DNA of 64,000 nucleotides from Furfurilactobacillus milii (GCF_021654115.1 NZ_JAIWJF010000005.1:62001-126000); one strand, 5' to 3'. Positions 9,393 through 20,076 are shown, numbered from the stretch's first letter. Translations and numbers: made by a program. The notes: generated by a model not told the origin, from the sequence alone.

Positions 9393-11498
9393 ATGGCTAA
9401 CAAACGTGAATTTCCACTCGAAAAAACACGTAATATCGGGATCATGGCCCATATCGATGCCGGTAAAACCACGTTAACTGAACGGATTCTTTACTATACT
9501 GGTAAAATTCACAAGATTGGTGAAACCCATGATGGTGCTTCACAAATGGACTGGATGGCTCAAGAACAAGAACGTGGGATTACCATTACGTCTGCCGCAA
9601 CTACAGCGCAATGGAAAAACCACCGTATTAACATCATCGATACACCAGGACACGTGGACTTCACAATGGAAGTTGAACGTTCCTTGCGTGTGCTAGATGG
9701 TGCGATTGCTGTCCTTGATGCCCAGGCTGGTGTTGAACCACAGACTGAAACTGTTTGGCGTCAAGCTTCCACTTATAACGTTCCCCGTATCGTGTTCGTT
9801 AATAAGATGGATAAGTTAGGTGCTGACTTTGACTTTTCTGTTAACTCGCTAGGTGACCGTTTGCAAGCCAATGCTCATGCCGTTCAGATGCCAATCGGTG
9901 CTGAAGACGATTTCGAAGGGGTTATTGACCTGATCGAAATGAAGGCTGACTTGTACGATGAAGATGCCCTTGGTACTGAATGGGATACTGTTGATATTCC
10001 AGAGGAATATGTTGCAGAAGCTCAAAAGCGTCGTGACTCATTAGTTGAAGCTGTTGCTGAATCTGATGACGAACTGATGGAAAAATACCTTAATGGTGAA
10101 GAAATCAGTAAAGACGAATTAAAGGCTGGTATTCGTCGTGCCACTTTGGCAAACGAATTCTTCCCAGTTCTTGCAGGTTCTGCTTACAAGAACAAAGGTG
10201 TTCAGATGTTAATGGATGCTGTTGTGGACTACTTACCATCACCACTTGATGTTAAGCCTTATACAGCGGTTAACCCAGAAACTGATGAAGAAGAAGACCT
10301 TATTGCCGGCGATGACAAAGACTTCGCTGCCCTTGCATTTAAAGTTGCTACTGACCCTTACGTTGGTCGTTTGACATTCATTCGTGTTTACACGGGGACT
10401 TTGGAATCCGGTTCATACGTTTTGAATGCTACTAAGGACAAACGTGAACGTGTTGGTCGTTTGCTACAAATGCATTCAAATCAGCAAAACGAAATTCCAG
10501 AAGTCTTTTCTGGTGATATCGCTGCTGCCATCGGTTTGAAGAACACCACGACCGGTGACTCTTTGACTGATGTTGATCATCCATTGCACTTGGAATCAAT
10601 GGTATTCCCTGAACCAGTTATTCAGGTTGCCGTTGAACCTAAGACAAAGGCTGATCAAGACAAGATGAACAATGCCTTACAAAAGCTGTCTGAAGAAGAC
10701 CCTAGTTTCCGTGCCGAAACCAACTCTGAAACTGGTGAAACTTTGATTTCTGGTATGGGTGAACTCCAACTGGATATCTTAGTTGACCGGATGAAGCGTG
10801 AATTTAAGGTTGAAGCTACTGTTGGTGCACCTCAGGTTGCTTACCGTGAAACGATTACGAAGTCTGCTCAGGTTGAAGGTCGTTTCATTCGTCAGTCTGG
10901 TGGTAAAGGTCAATATGGTGATGTTTGGATTGAATTCACACCTAACGAAACTGGTAAGGGTTACGAATTCGAAGACGCCATTGTCGGTGGGGTTGTTCCT
11001 CGTGAATACATTCCTTCAGTTGACAAAGGGTTACAAGAATCCATGGCCAATGGTATGGTTGCTGGTTACCCAGTAGTTGACGTTAAGGCTAAGCTTTACG
11101 ATGGTAGTTACCATGATGTCGATTCTTCAGAAGCTGCATTTAAGATCGCCGCTTCTCTGGCATTACGTGAAGCTGCTAAGAAGGCTGCCCCAGTTATCTT
11201 GGAACCAATCATGAAGGTTGATATTGTTGCACCAGAAGACAACCTTGGTGATGTTATGGGTCACGTAACTGCTCGTCGTGGTACTGTTGATGGTATGGAA
11301 GCCCGTGGGAATGCACAAGAAGTTCATGCATTTGTTCCATTGGCTGAAATGTTTGGTTATGCTACAACCTTGCGTTCAGCAACACAAGGTCGTGGGACAT
11401 TTACGATGACATTTGACCACTACTCAGCTGTTCCTAAGTCAGTTCAAGAAGAAATTATTAAGAAGAATGGCGGTAACAACAGCCATCCTGAAGACTAA
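9393..11498 (+). CDS. fusA: Elongation factor G
   Basis: Translational GTPase that drives translocation and, with RRF, ribosome recycling. It has 701 residues, full length. G1 is [10 protein letters not shown]3 is DTPGHVDF and G4 is NKMDK. The C-terminal domains IV and V are intact ([21 protein letters not shown] and [14 protein letters not shown]). Start ATG after AAAGGAG. It is the third gene of the str operon. tuf does not follow here, as is usual for lactobacilli; a terminator follows instead. Confidence 0.99.
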   Translation: MANKREFPLEKTRNIGIMAHIDAGKTTLTERILYYTGKIHKIGETHDGASQMDWMAQEQERGITITSAATTAQWKNHRINIIDTPGHVDFTMEVERSLRVLDGAIAVLDAQAGVEPQTETVWRQASTYNVPRIVFVNKMDKLGADFDFSVNSLGDRLQANAHAVQMPIGAEDDFEGVIDLIEMKADLYDEDALGTEWDTVDIPEEYVAEAQKRRDSLVEAVAESDDELMEKYLNGEEISKDELKAGIRRATLANEFFPVLAGSAYKNKGVQMLMDAVVDYLPSPLDVKPYTAVNPETDEEEDLIAGDDKDFAALAFKVATDPYVGRLTFIRVYTGTLESGSYVLNATKDKRERVGRLLQMHSNQQNEIPEVFSGDIAAAIGLKNTTTGDSLTDVDHPLHLESMVFPEPVIQVAVEPKTKADQDKMNNALQKLSEEDPSFRAETNSETGETLISGMGELQLDILVDRMKREFKVEATVGAPQVAYRETITKSAQVEGRFIRQSGGKGQYGDVWIEFTPNETGKGYEFEDAIVGGVVPREYIPSVDKGLQESMANGMVAGYPVVDVKAKLYDGSYHDVDSSEAAFKIAASLALREAAKKAAPVILEPIMKVDIVAPEDNLGDVMGHVTARRGTVDGMEARGNAQEVHAFVPLAEMFGYATTLRSATQGRGTFTMTFDHYSAVPKSVQEEIIKKNGGNNSHPED

Positions 11499-11517
11499 TT
11501 GTCATTTAGTTGACATT

Positions 11518-11557
11518 AAAAAGCGACATCTAGCAAATCTGCTAGGTGTCGTTTTTT
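11518..11557 (+). terminator. Bidirectional terminator, fusA / pepD
   Basis: CGACATCTAGCA pairs with TGCTAGGTGTCG (one G-U pair on the plus strand). It is flanked by five A on the left and six T on the right, so it can serve both the fusA transcript and the convergent pepD transcript. Confidence 0.9.
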
Positions 11558-11582
11558 AGTTAGTTCAATTTTCTGGCGGCGA

Positions 11583-13004
11583 CTAATAGTTATCTCTCGT
11601 AAATGTACCGGGAACCAGGTTACTAGCGGTTCCAAGAACTTTACTTAGTAACTCGGATGTTTGCGCCATGATATGCTCGGCAGTTTTTTCGTTAGCCGTC
11701 GTTAGTGCATCCGTCAATGCGGAATCACTTAATTGCGCATTAGCTGTATCAATTTCGTGCACACGTTGATGACCGTAACTTAATGTTTTCTCCTGATAAC
11801 TTTCCACATCACTTATCGTGGCCTGAAAGTGATCGGCGGTTAGAACGGCAATTAGTCGATTTGCCCAATAGGCATTTTTACTGTCGACCATGGCGGTCGT
11901 ATTACGGTAACTTGCTGGCGTATCATTAGCATTTGTGAAAAACGGAACCAGTGTGTTAAATGGATTAGCAGATAAAGCCACCCATTGGATTGCGGCGCGC
12001 TCGGCCGGTACATTTGGCCGAATTTGAAGAACACTCAATTCTTGCGTCCGGTTGATCCCAATTGGTCGGAAAGGGGCTGTTTCTTTAGTTGCACCCAGAG
12101 CGAACGGATCGTAGGGGGTATCCTGATAATGTGAGCTGAGGACAAACTTGATGTCTTCGATCGTTACTTTATGATCAGCATGAGTAATAAACGGAAGGTC
12201 GTCGCTCATTGGTGTTTTGTCCTGAGTTGCTGCGTGGTTAAAGTATCTCTGTGCGTACCAAGCACGTGGCGTATTGTAGTGATGGTCAAGTTGAGAATGT
12301 GATCCGAAAATCTCACGGAAGTTAAAATGATCACCGAGATTGAGGTGGTTCTCTTCAACGAAGGTTTGTAAGTCGTCTGCAAACATAAAATTAGTTGAAT
12401 CTGCAAAGTTAACTTCTTGAATACCCGTCTGGTTAGGGGCAACAACGTAAGCATCATCCGGGACCCGTTGTGCAACCCAGTGATGACCACCAGCAGTTTC
12501 CATATACCAAATTTCATTTGCGTCAGAGAAAATAATGCCGTTTGATTCATAAGTGCCATGTGTCTTTAAAATTTCACCGACACGTTCAACACCTTCACGC
12601 GCGCTATGAATATAAGGGAGGGTGACAGTTAGCAAATCCTCTTCGCCCACACCGGCTTTAGTTAGTGGGTCTGCCCCTAAGATGCGTTCGTTTGTGGTAA
12701 TAGTTTCAGTAGCACTCATCGCGACATTGTCACTGTTGATACCAGCTTCGCCCCAAATGCCTTGTTTGTCCACTGCGTTAGGAATAGCGGTGTAGCGTAA
12801 TGGGTTGTCAGGTAGCGTGATGGTAAACTGACTCATCTTAGATTTGTATTCGCGAGGTTGATCATCAGGTTTGACGACAACGAACTTCTTAGGATCGGCA
12901 GCCGTGCCAGTATCTTCGTTACGAGCAATCAATGTTGAACCATCGTAACTGGAATTCTTACCAACTAGAATAGTAGTACACGTACTTAATTCAGAAAGCG
13001 ACAT
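11583..13004 (-). CDS. pepD: Dipeptidase PepD (peptidase family C69)
   Basis: Intracellular dipeptidase of the Ntn-hydrolase fold that splits a broad range of dipeptides in amino-acid nutrition of lactobacilli. The start at 13004 is chosen because GGAGG precedes it and because the family nucleophile Cys must lie close to the N-terminus: C9 in STCTTILVGK. The open frame extends 40 codons upstream but has no family similarity there. Family blocks DGSTLIARNED, GEAGINSDNVAMSATET and WYMETAGGHHWVAQRVPDD are visible. Length is 473 residues, as usual. No signal peptide. The gene is monocistronic and ends against the shared terminator with fusA. Confidence 0.95.
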   Translation of the reverse strand: MSLSELSTCTTILVGKNSSYDGSTLIARNEDTGTAADPKKFVVVKPDDQPREYKSKMSQFTITLPDNPLRYTAIPNAVDKQGIWGEAGINSDNVAMSATETITTNERILGADPLTKAGVGEEDLLTVTLPYIHSAREGVERVGEILKTHGTYESNGIIFSDANEIWYMETAGGHHWVAQRVPDDAYVVAPNQTGIQEVNFADSTNFMFADDLQTFVEENHLNLGDHFNFREIFGSHSQLDHHYNTPRAWYAQRYFNHAATQDKTPMSDDLPFITHADHKVTIEDIKFVLSSHYQDTPYDPFALGATKETAPFRPIGINRTQELSVLQIRPNVPAERAAIQWVALSANPFNTLVPFFTNANDTPASYRNTTAMVDSKNAYWANRLIAVLTADHFQATISDVESYQEKTLSYGHQRVHEIDTANAQLSDSALTDALTTANEKTAEHIMAQTSELLSKVLGTASNLVPGTFTRDNY

Positions 13005-13165
13005 AATAAAACCTCCATGGTTAATTATCAGCTTGATGATATTTGGCCGACATTCTCCTTCACTATAACACTTGCTAATCTGCTCCGCGGTGTGGGCCAG
13101 ATAATGTCGCCAATTGATTCGCACAATATATAGTAGAAACAGATCACGTACGCGCGTTTTTAATG

Positions 13166-13732
13166 CTAAACAATTATTGCACCAAGCGTGTTTTCAAAGT
13201 GTTTCAAAGCCCAAGCGTGACCAACGGGATCGAAAGAGGCAACAGCGTCTTTGTGAATAGTCAATTGGTAATCCAAGTTGTAGGCATCGACAGCCGTGTG
13301 CAATACACAAATATCTGTGCAGACACCGGCAAGATGAAGATTGGTGATGCGACGGCTGCGTAAAAAGTTATCTAAGTTAGTGTTGGCAAACGCGCTATAG
13401 CGATTTTTGTCGAAATAGTAGACATGGTCATCGTTCTTATGTGACTGATACCATGATGCCAACTCACCGTACAATTCGCGCCCCCATGTACTTTTTAAGT
13501 TATGTGGTGGGAATAGCTTGGTTTCTGGATGGTAAGGGTCGACACCGTCATGCAAATCGGTTGGGAGAATGACGTAGTCTCCGTTTTGAAGAAATTGTTC
13601 TGCGAGCGTCAAAATATTAGTTTCAATTTTTTGACCGGGTTTACCAGTTGTGAGGGCACCTTTAGTAGCGACGAAGTCATTTGTGTAATCAATAATCAGT
13701 AATGCTTGTTTGCCAAAATCCATTTGTGTCAT
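13166..13732 (-). CDS. pncA: Isochorismatase-like cysteine hydrolase, probable nicotinamidase
   Basis: Cysteine hydrolase of 188 residues with the nicotinamidase/isochorismatase fold. The triad is visible: D15 (IIDYTNDF), K109 (FDKNRYSAF) and C138 (GVCTDICV). Candidate metal ligands D59, H61 and H68 match the DxH...H site of true nicotinamidases. That makes conversion of nicotinamide to nicotinate for NAD salvage the best call, although other amidohydrolase activity cannot be excluded. Start ATG at 13732 after GGAGG. It lies 161 bases upstream of pepD and is divergent from the S10 operon. A TATAAT -10 sits at 13775-13770 on the minus strand with a poor -35. Confidence 0.85.
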   Translation of the reverse strand: MTQMDFGKQALLIIDYTNDFVATKGALTTGKPGQKIETNILTLAEQFLQNGDYVILPTDLHDGVDPYHPETKLFPPHNLKSTWGRELYGELASWYQSHKNDDHVYYFDKNRYSAFANTNLDNFLRSRRITNLHLAGVCTDICVLHTAVDAYNLDYQLTIHKDAVASFDPVGHAWALKHFENTLGAIIV

Positions 13733-13823
13733 AGTTTGCCTCCAATTTTGAGTACGCGCGATTGAGTTTATTATAGATAAAAAGATGTAGATTTGATAAA
13801 ATTTACGCGCAGATTAAATAGAA

Positions 13824-13851
13824 AATTTCGTTTTGTAATCAAAACGAAATT
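13824..13851. repeat. Perfect 12-bp inverted repeat upstream of the S10 promoter
   Basis: AATTTCGTTTTG (13824-13835), loop TAAT, CAAAACGAAATT (13840-13851). It lies about 20 bases before the -35 of the S10 promoter, in the divergent pncA/rpsJ interval. There is no T tract of terminator type. It could be an operator or an AT-rich cruciform site. The rest of 13733-13870 shows no gene. Confidence 0.7.
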
Positions 13852-13870
13852 AACAAACGTAAATAAAACC

Positions 13871-13899
13871 TTGCCATTACGGGCTTAGGTTGGTATAGT
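13871..13899 (+). promoter_or_regulatory. Promoter of the S10 ribosomal operon
   Basis: TTGCCA (13871-13876) and TATAGT (13894-13899) with 17-base spacing, about 170 bases before rpsJ. It is the first promoter of the ribosomal protein cluster. Confidence 0.82.
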
Positions 13900-13905
13900 A
13901 GATAG

Positions 13906-14072
13906 GTGCTTGTGCGAGACAAGGGACAACTTTGCCCTTTAAACCGCGCAACAACAAGCGAGCATTGATGTGAAAGGTTGCGACACACCCGGCCGCTTTG
14001 CCACGGAGGTGTGGCGGTAATTTTCACGGAGCTAGCCTATTTCTAAAAAATAGACGTTAGGAGGGAACAAAT
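13906..14072 (+). promoter_or_regulatory. S10 operon leader with potential RNA structure
   Basis: Untranslated leader of about 165 bases. Possible stems are TGCTTGT near its start with ACAAGCGAGCA at about 13951-13961, an inner hairpin AAGGG/CCCTT, and later CACACC pairing with GGTGTG around 13984-14012. The layout resembles a leader for autogenous control, which L4 provides in enterobacteria. The fold is drawn by eye. Confidence 0.45.
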
Positions 14073-14381
14073 ATGGCAAGTAAGAAAATTCGGATTCGCT
14101 TAAAGGCTTATGAGCACCGTATCCTAGATCAGTCAGCTGACAAGATCGTGGAAACGGCAAAACGGACTGGTGCTGAAATTTCAGGCCCAATTCCGTTGCC
14201 AACTGAACGGACACTTTTCACGGTGTTACGTTCACCACATAAGTTTAAGAAATCACGTGAACAGTTCGAAATTCGGACTCATAAGCGTTTAATCGACATT
14301 GTCAACCCAACTGCTAAAACAGTTGATTCGTTGACCAAGCTTGAATTGCCAAGCGGTGTTGATATCGAAATCAAATTATAA
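14073..14381 (+). CDS. rpsJ: Ribosomal protein S10
   Basis: First gene of the S10 operon, 102 residues, preceded by TAGGAGGGA. S10 sits in the small-subunit head and, as NusE, takes part in transcription antitermination with NusB. Conserved [19 protein letters not shown] at the N-terminus and the C-terminal [11 protein letters not shown] are intact. The 68 bases before rplC hold only that gene's ribosome binding site. Confidence 0.99.
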   Translation: MASKKIRIRLKAYEHRILDQSADKIVETAKRTGAEISGPIPLPTERTLFTVLRSPHKFKKSREQFEIRTHKRLIDIVNPTAKTVDSLTKLELPSGVDIEIKL

Positions 14382-14449
14382 TTTGATTTCCTCGTTCTAA
14401 ACCGATCATTAATTTGACGGTAAAAATACATTATATCGGAGGTGTACTC

Positions 14450-15109
14450 ATGACCACTAAAGGAATCTTAGGGAAAAAGGTCGGGATGACGCAAGTCTTC
14501 ACTGAAAACGGCGAGTTAGTCGCTGTTTCAGTTATCGATGTAACACCTAACGTAGTATTGCAAGTTAAGACCGTTGAAAACGATGGTTACGACGCAATTC
14601 AGTTAGGTTTCGATGACAAACGTGAAGTTTTGTCTAACAAGCCCGAGCAAGGTCATGTAGCAGCAGCAAAAACGGCTCCTAAGCGCTTCGTTCGTGAAAT
14701 TCGGAATGTTGAGCTTGGAGAGACGAAAGTCGGTGACGAGCTTAAAGCAGACGTCTTCGCAGAAGGCGAAGCAGTCGACGTTACCGGAATCACAAAAGGG
14801 CATGGGTATCAAGGTAACATCCATAAGGATGGCCAATCACGTGGACCAATGGCCCATGGGTCTCGTTACCACCGTCGCCCAGGTTCAATGGGTGCCATCA
14901 TTAACCGTGTCTTCAAAGGCAAGCCACTTCCAGGACGTATGGGTAACCATAAGGTAACCATGCAAAACTTGAAGATTGTCCGCGCGGATTTAGACAACAA
15001 TGTGTTGTTGATCAAGGGTAATGTACCAGGTGCAAACAAGTCATTTGTTACAATTAAAAGTTCTGTTAAGGCCGGTTTAAAGAAGAACAACCGCCACAGT
15101 GAAAAATAA
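14450..15109 (+). CDS. rplC: Ribosomal protein L3
   Basis: Large-subunit protein near the peptidyl transferase centre, 219 residues. The ATG at 14450 is chosen over in-frame codons 12 triplets upstream because CGGAGGTG precedes it and the protein then begins [17 protein letters not shown], the family start. The central extension ([13 protein letters not shown]) that reaches toward the catalytic centre is intact. Second gene of the S10 operon. Confidence 0.98.
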   Translation: MTTKGILGKKVGMTQVFTENGELVAVSVIDVTPNVVLQVKTVENDGYDAIQLGFDDKREVLSNKPEQGHVAAAKTAPKRFVREIRNVELGETKVGDELKADVFAEGEAVDVTGITKGHGYQGNIHKDGQSRGPMAHGSRYHRRPGSMGAIINRVFKGKPLPGRMGNHKVTMQNLKIVRADLDNNVLLIKGNVPGANKSFVTIKSSVKAGLKKNNRHSEK

Positions 15110-15135
15110 TATAAGGGAAGGGAGGATTAATAGCT

Positions 15136-15762
15136 ATGACTACCAGCGTTGATTTATTCAAACAAGATGGTAAGAAGTCAGGCACAGTTGATTTAAATGA
15201 TGCTGTGTTTGGTATCGAGCCTAACAATAATGTCATCACCGATGCCGTATTGATGCAACGTGCTTCAATGCGTCAGGGTACTCACGCGGTTAAAAACCGT
15301 AGTGCCGTCCGTGGTGGTGGTAAGAAACCATGGCGTCAAAAGGGTACTGGTCGTGCTCGTCAAGGGTCGATCCGGTCACCACAATGGCGTGGCGGTGGTG
15401 TTGTCTTCGGACCAACTCCACGTTCATACGCTTACAAGTTACCACAAAAAGCGCGTCAACTTGCTATGAAGTCTGTCTTATCACAAAAGGTCTTGGACAA
15501 AGCCTTAGTTGTCGTTGATGCCTTAGATTTTAAAGCACCAAAGACTGCTGAATTTGCCACTGTTTTAGACAACCTGAAAGTTGCTGAAAAAACCCTTGTT
15601 GTGGTTGAAGATGACAACGAAAACGCAGCATTGTCTGCACGTAACTTAGCTAATGTCACTGTTTTGACTGCTAAGGGCGTTAACGTTTTGGATGTTGTTA
15701 ACAACGACAAGATGGTGATTACGCAATCTGCTCTTTCTCAGGTAGAGGAGGTGCTCGCATAA
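15136..15762 (+). CDS. rplD: Ribosomal protein L4
   Basis: Large-subunit protein lining the exit tunnel, 208 residues. The tunnel loop [19 protein letters not shown], site of macrolide-resistance changes in other species, looks wild type. In enterobacteria L4 represses its own operon; whether it does so here is not shown by sequence. Its TAA stop shares one base with the ATG of rplW, so translation is coupled. Confidence 0.98.
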   Translation: MTTSVDLFKQDGKKSGTVDLNDAVFGIEPNNNVITDAVLMQRASMRQGTHAVKNRSAVRGGGKKPWRQKGTGRARQGSIRSPQWRGGGVVFGPTPRSYAYKLPQKARQLAMKSVLSQKVLDKALVVVDALDFKAPKTAEFATVLDNLKVAEKTLVVVEDDNENAALSARNLANVTVLTAKGVNVLDVVNNDKMVITQSALSQVEEVLA

Positions 15763-16049
15763 TGGAAGCACGTGATGTGATTTTACGCCCAGTTGTGACT
15801 GAGTCTTCAATGGCTGATATCGATGACAAGCGTTATACGTTTGATGTTGATACTCGCGCAACCAAGACGCAAATCAAGAGCGCCATCGAAGAAATCTTCG
15901 ATGTTAAGGTAATCAAGCTTAACGTAATGAACGTTAAGGGACACCTTAAGCGCCAAGGACGTTACAGTGGTTACACTAAGAAGCGTCGTAAGGCAATCGT
16001 TACTTTGAGTGCAGACTCAAAGGAAATCAAGTTATTTAACGAAGAATAG
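15762..16049 (+). CDS. rplW: Ribosomal protein L23
   Basis: Large-subunit protein at the tunnel exit that docks signal recognition particle and trigger factor, 95 residues. Start overlaps the rplD stop by one base; GAGGAGGTG lies inside rplD. The family core [17 protein letters not shown] is present. An 85-base gap without a gene precedes rplB. Confidence 0.98.
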   Translation: MEARDVILRPVVTESSMADIDDKRYTFDVDTRATKTQIKSAIEEIFDVKVIKLNVMNVKGHLKRQGRYSGYTKKRRKAIVTLSADSKEIKLFNEE

Positions 16050-16134
16050 TCTTCTTCAATCTATGCGCCGATGATGATACGGCTCCTCACAAGGGACAAC
16101 CAATCGCGGCACGAAAAATTAGGAGGAAAGTATA

Positions 16135-16968
16135 GTGGGTATTAAGAGTTATAAACCAACCACTAACGGTCGTCGTAACATGACCGGTTCCGACTTTAGT
16201 GAAATCACTAAAACGACCCCTGAAAAGTCGTTATTGGAATCACAAAGTCACCGTGCAGGCCGTAACAACCAAGGCCACATGACTGTTCGTCATCGTGGTG
16301 GTGGTACAAAGCGTGCTTACCGGATTATCGACTTTAAGCGTATTAAAGACGATTACAAGGCAACTGTTAAAGCTATTGAATACGATCCAAACCGGACTGC
16401 TAACATTGCTTTACTAGTTTATGAGGATGGAACAAAGTCATACATCTTAGCACCTAAAGGGCTAGAAGTTGGCACTGTTGTTGAATCAGGCCCTGAAGCA
16501 GATATCAAAGTTGGTAATGCGTTGCCATTAACTAACATTCCAGTTGGTACTGTTATTCATAACATTGAATTAAAGCCTGGTAAAGGTGGCCAAATTGCTC
16601 GTTCAGCTGGTGCATCTGCTCAGTTGTTGGGTAAGGAAGGCAAGTATGCCTTAGTTCGTTTGGCCTCTGGCGAAGTTCGTATGGTTCTTGCTGCTGGTCG
16701 TGCTACTGTTGGTGCGGTTGGTAACGAACAACACGAATTGATCAACTTAGGTAAAGCGGGTCGTAAGCGTTATGCTGGTCAACGTCCACATGTTCGTGGT
16801 TCAGTTATGAACCCTAACGATCACCCACATGGTGGTGGTGAAGGTAAAGCCCCAGTCGGCCGTCCATCGCCAATGTCACCATGGGGTAAGAAGACTGCTG
16901 GTAAGAAGACTCGTAACCACAAGGCTCGTTCTAACAAGCTTATTGTGCGTGACCGTCGGAAGAAGTAA
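16135..16968 (+). CDS. rplB: Ribosomal protein L2
   Basis: Large-subunit protein needed for subunit association and peptidyl transferase structure, 277 residues. GTG start after TTAGGAGGAAAG. The conserved C-terminal segment with the essential His ([16 protein letters not shown]) is intact, as is the lysine/arginine-rich tail. Usual length. Confidence 0.98.
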   Translation: MGIKSYKPTTNGRRNMTGSDFSEITKTTPEKSLLESQSHRAGRNNQGHMTVRHRGGGTKRAYRIIDFKRIKDDYKATVKAIEYDPNRTANIALLVYEDGTKSYILAPKGLEVGTVVESGPEADIKVGNALPLTNIPVGTVIHNIELKPGKGGQIARSAGASAQLLGKEGKYALVRLASGEVRMVLAAGRATVGAVGNEQHELINLGKAGRKRYAGQRPHVRGSVMNPNDHPHGGGEGKAPVGRPSPMSPWGKKTAGKKTRNHKARSNKLIVRDRRKK

Positions 16969-17053
16969 TCTTTCTTATTCAATGCATATACGACATTAGT
17001 TGTAAAACACACGAACGCGTTAGCTAATAGCTAACAAGAGAGGAGGCCACACG

Positions 17054-17332
17054 ATGGGTCGTAGTCTTAAAAAAGGACCTTTCGCCGATGAACATCTGCT
17101 GAAGAAAATCGCTGCACAAGCTGATTCTGAAAAGAAGACAGTGATCAAAACTTGGTCACGTCGTTCAACGATTTTCCCTAGCTTCATCGGATACACTATC
17201 GCTGTTTATGACGGACGGAAGCATGTCCCAGTGTTCATCTCTGATGACATGGTTGGTCACAAGCTTGGCGAATTTGTTCCAACGCGGACTTTCCGCGGAC
17301 ACGCTGGTGCCGACAAGGTTACTAGTAAATAA
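17054..17332 (+). CDS. rpsS: Ribosomal protein S19
   Basis: Small-subunit head protein forming bridges with L5 and contacting A-site tRNA, 92 residues. Start after GAGAGGAGG. Family blocks GRSLKKGPF and [19 protein letters not shown] are intact. It sits between rplB and rplV in the standard S10 order. Confidence 0.98.
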   Translation: MGRSLKKGPFADEHLLKKIAAQADSEKKTVIKTWSRRSTIFPSFIGYTIAVYDGRKHVPVFISDDMVGHKLGEFVPTRTFRGHAGADKVTSK

Positions 17333-17348
17333 TTAGGAGGACTGAACA

Positions 17349-17696
17349 ATGGCTGAACAAGTTACATCTGCAAAAGCAACTGCAAAGACTGTTCGTGTCG
17401 CTGCTCGTAAGGTTCGCCTAGTTGTTGACCTTATTCGCGGCAAGAGCGTTAACGAAGCATTTGCCATTTTAAAATTCACGCCTCGCGGTGCTGCCGAAGA
17501 CGTAGAAAAAGTATTGAAGTCTGCTGTTGCCAATGCTGAAAACAACTTCGACTTAGATCGAGCCGACTTAGTTGTATCTGAAGCATTTGCTAATGAAGGA
17601 CCAACCCTTAAGCGGTTCCGTCCTCGGGCTAAAGGTTCCGCATCACCAATTAACAAGCGGACTAGTCATATCACAGTAGTCGTATCTGAAAAGTAG
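17349..17696 (+). CDS. rplV: Ribosomal protein L22
   Basis: Large-subunit protein with a hairpin lining the exit tunnel, 115 residues. Start after TTAGGAGG. The hairpin region ([21 protein letters not shown]... split here at about residue 88) looks wild type for macrolide binding. It lies 16 bases after rpsS and 12 bases before rpsC. Confidence 0.97.
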   Translation: MAEQVTSAKATAKTVRVAARKVRLVVDLIRGKSVNEAFAILKFTPRGAAEDVEKVLKSAVANAENNFDLDRADLVVSEAFANEGPTLKRFRPRAKGSASPINKRTSHITVVVSEK

Positions 17697-17708
17697 GAGG
17701 GAACAAGC

Positions 17709-18371
17709 GTGGGTCAAAAAGTAAATCCAAACGGATTTCGTGTCGGAGTTATCCGCGATTGGGAAGCCAAGTGGTATGCTGACAAAGATTACGCAACTTG
17801 GTTAATCGAAGACGTTAAAATCCGTAAGTTTATCGATCAAAGACTTGTCGACGCATCTGTTTCAACCGTTGAAATCGAACGGGCTGCTGGTCGAGTGGTA
17901 TTATCCATTCACACTGCTAAGCCTGGGATGGTTATCGGTAAAGGTGGGTCAGAAGTTGAAAAGCTCCGTAAGGAACTTAACAGCTTAACTGGCAAGCAAG
18001 TACACATCAACATCATTGAAATCAAGAAGCCTGACTTGGATGCTCATTTAGTTGGGGATTCAATCGCCAAGCAATTAGAGCAACGTGTTGCTTTCCGTCG
18101 CGCTATGCGTGGTGCTATCCAACGTACTATGCGTTCTGGTGCACACGGAATCAAAGCAATGGTTTCAGGCCGTTTAAACGGTGCTGACATTGCTCGTAAA
18201 GAACGTTACTCAGAAGGAACTGTTCCGTTGCATACATTGCGTGCGGACATTGACTATTCTTGGGACGAAGCACGGACTACTTACGGTATGCTAGGCGTTA
18301 AAACTTGGATCTACCGTGGTGAAGTTCTTCCTGCCAAGAAGTCAGCAAATACTCAACGAGGAGGGAAATAA
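17709..18371 (+). CDS. rpsC: Ribosomal protein S3
   Basis: Small-subunit protein at the mRNA entry tunnel with helicase function, 220 residues. GTG start after GGAGGG. The N-terminal KH domain carries [15 protein letters not shown]; the C-terminal domain carries the arginine-rich [18 protein letters not shown]. The stop is followed two bases later by the ATG of rplP. Confidence 0.98.
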   Translation: MGQKVNPNGFRVGVIRDWEAKWYADKDYATWLIEDVKIRKFIDQRLVDASVSTVEIERAAGRVVLSIHTAKPGMVIGKGGSEVEKLRKELNSLTGKQVHINIIEIKKPDLDAHLVGDSIAKQLEQRVAFRRAMRGAIQRTMRSGAHGIKAMVSGRLNGADIARKERYSEGTVPLHTLRADIDYSWDEARTTYGMLGVKTWIYRGEVLPAKKSANTQRGGK

Positions 18372-18373
18372 TC

Positions 18374-18808
18374 ATGCTGGTACCTAAACGTGTAAAGCAC
18401 CGTCGGGAATTCCGCGGTCACATGCGTGGTGAAGCCAAGGGCGGCAAGACAGTTGCATTTGGCGACTACGGTTTGCAAGCTATCACTTCATCATGGGTTT
18501 CTAACCGCCAGATTGAAGCGGCTCGTGTTGCCATGAACCGTTACATGAAGCGTGGTGGTAAAGTTTGGATCAAGATTTTCCCTCATAAGTCCTACACTTC
18601 TAAAGGTGTTGGTGTTCGTATGGGTAACGGGAAAGGGGCACCTGAAGGTTGGGTATCTCCTGTAAAGCGTGGCAAGGTTATGTTTGAAGTAGGTGGCGTT
18701 TCTTCTGAAGTTGCGCACGAAGCTTTACGTTTAGCTAGCCACAAACTGCCCGTTAAGACGAAAATCGTCTCACGAGAAGAAGCAGAAGCAGAAGTAGGTG
18801 GCGAATAA
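18374..18808 (+). CDS. rplP: Ribosomal protein L16
   Basis: Large-subunit protein that organises the A-site tRNA region, 144 residues. Family start [19 protein letters not shown] and the functional loop [19 protein letters not shown] are intact. Its ribosome binding site, CGAGGAGGGA, overlaps the end of rpsC, so the two are translationally coupled. Confidence 0.98.
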   Translation: MLVPKRVKHRREFRGHMRGEAKGGKTVAFGDYGLQAITSSWVSNRQIEAARVAMNRYMKRGGKVWIKIFPHKSYTSKGVGVRMGNGKGAPEGWVSPVKRGKVMFEVGGVSSEVAHEALRLASHKLPVKTKIVSREEAEAEVGGE

Positions 18809-18810
18809 TT

Positions 18811-19011
18811 ATGAAAATGACTGATATTAGTAAATTAACCACTGCTGAAATGATTGATAAAGAAAAGGGCTACAAGGACGAATTGTTCAACTTACGTTTC
18901 CAATTGGCTACTGGTCAGTTAGAAAACACCGCTCGTTTAAAGCAGGTTCGTAAGAACATCGCCCGGTTGAAGACGGCTCTCCGTCAACAAGAATTAAGCC
19001 AAAGCAAATAA
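18811..19011 (+). CDS. rpmC: Ribosomal protein L29
   Basis: Large-subunit protein near the tunnel exit, 66 residues. ATG at 18811 is preferred to the Met two codons later because of its spacing from AGGTGG, which lies inside the end of rplP. Family core [16 protein letters not shown] and the C-terminal ARLKTALRQ are present. Confidence 0.96.
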   Translation: MKMTDISKLTTAEMIDKEKGYKDELFNLRFQLATGQLENTARLKQVRKNIARLKTALRQQELSQSK

Positions 19012-19038
19012 TTAGAATACGAAAGGAGAACTTAACCT

Positions 19039-19302
19039 ATGACTGAACGTAACGCACGTAAGGTTTACCAAGGCCACGTGGTTTCTGACAAGAACGACAA
19101 GACGATTATCGTCGCAATCGATACTTACAAGACCCACCCAGTTTATGGTAAGCGGGTTAAATACACCAAGAAGTTCGTTGCGCAAGATGACAACAACGAA
19201 GCCAAGACTGGCGATATCGTACGGATTATGGAAACTCGGCCTTTGTCAAAGACCAAGCACTTCCGCCTATTGAATGTCGTTGAAAAGGCTGTCATCCTGT
19301 AA
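19039..19302 (+). CDS. rpsQ: Ribosomal protein S17
   Basis: Primary 16S rRNA binding protein, 87 residues, start after AAAGGAGA. Conserved [12 protein letters not shown] and [20 protein letters not shown] are intact. Last gene of the S10 section; the spc section starts with rplN. Confidence 0.98.
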   Translation: MTERNARKVYQGHVVSDKNDKTIIVAIDTYKTHPVYGKRVKYTKKFVAQDDNNEAKTGDIVRIMETRPLSKTKHFRLLNVVEKAVIL

Positions 19303-19348
19303 CACCATTTCTACGTATTCTAATTAGCTGCGGAAGGAGGATAAAACC

Positions 19349-19717
19349 GTGATTCAACAAGAAAGTCGTTTAAAGGTCGCTGATAACTCTGGTGCCCGTG
19401 AAATCTTGACAATCAAGATCTTGGGTGGTTCCACTCGTAAGTCAGCCAACATTGGTGACATTATTGTTGCTACTGTTAAACAAGCAACACCAGGTGGCGT
19501 TGTAAAAAAGGGTGACGTTGTTAAAGCTGTTATCGTTCGGACTGTATCCGGTATGCACCGTACTGATGGCTCATACATTAAGTTTGACGACAACGCAGCT
19601 GTTATTATCTCAGATGACAAGAGCCCTCGTGGTACTCGTATCTTTGGACCAGTTGCGCGTGAACTTCGTGAAGGTAACTTCATGCGGATCGTTTCGTTAG
19701 CACCTGAAGTTCTGTAA
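19349..19717 (+). CDS. rplN: Ribosomal protein L14
   Basis: Large-subunit protein at the intersubunit face, contacting L19 and the binding site of RsfS, 122 residues. GTG start after CGGAAGGAGG. Family start [16 protein letters not shown] and the FGPVARELR block are intact. Confidence 0.98.
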   Translation: MIQQESRLKVADNSGAREILTIKILGGSTRKSANIGDIIVATVKQATPGGVVKKGDVVKAVIVRTVSGMHRTDGSYIKFDDNAAVIISDDKSPRGTRIFGPVARELREGNFMRIVSLAPEVL

Positions 19718-19767
19718 TCAAAGTAATCAAGCTGGATGCATAAGTTGAACGGGAGGTGCACAGCAGA

Positions 19768-20076
19768 ATGTTCTTAAAAACTGGAGATCAAGTTCGCGTA
19801 ATCGCCGGTAAGGACAAGGGTAAGGAAGGTGCCGTAAAGGCAACCTTAGCCAAGTCAGACCGCGTCGTCGTGGAAGGCATCAACATGGTGAAGAAACACC
19901 AGAAGCCAAACAACGAATACCCACAAGGTGGAATCGTTGATGTTGAAGCGCCAATCCACGTATCTAACGTAATGTTAATTGACCCATCAACAAAGAAGCC
20001 AACGCGTGTTGGTTTTAAAGTTGAAGATGGTAAAAAAGTTCGCGTTGCCAAGAAGACTGGCAATACAATCGCTTAA
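19768..20076 (+). CDS. rplX: Ribosomal protein L24
   Basis: Assembly-initiating large-subunit protein with a KOW domain, 102 residues. The ATG at 19768 is chosen because GGGAGG lies 11 bases upstream; the in-frame GTG at 19756 would sit inside that site. Conserved [16 protein letters not shown] is present at the N-terminus. Confidence 0.97.
   Translation: MFLKTGDQVRVIAGKDKGKEGAVKATLAKSDRVVVEGINMVKKHQKPNNEYPQGGIVDVEAPIHVSNVMLIDPSTKKPTRVGFKVEDGKKVRVAKKTGNTIA

Noticed and set aside
13005-13124. N-terminal extension of PepD by 40 codons
   Set aside because: The extension has no family similarity, would bury the N-terminal Cys nucleophile, and GGAGG sits directly before the start at 13004.
13869-14027. 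Short minus-strand frame before rpsJ
   Set aside because: It lies across the S10 promoter and leader, has no ribosome binding site and no recognisable product.
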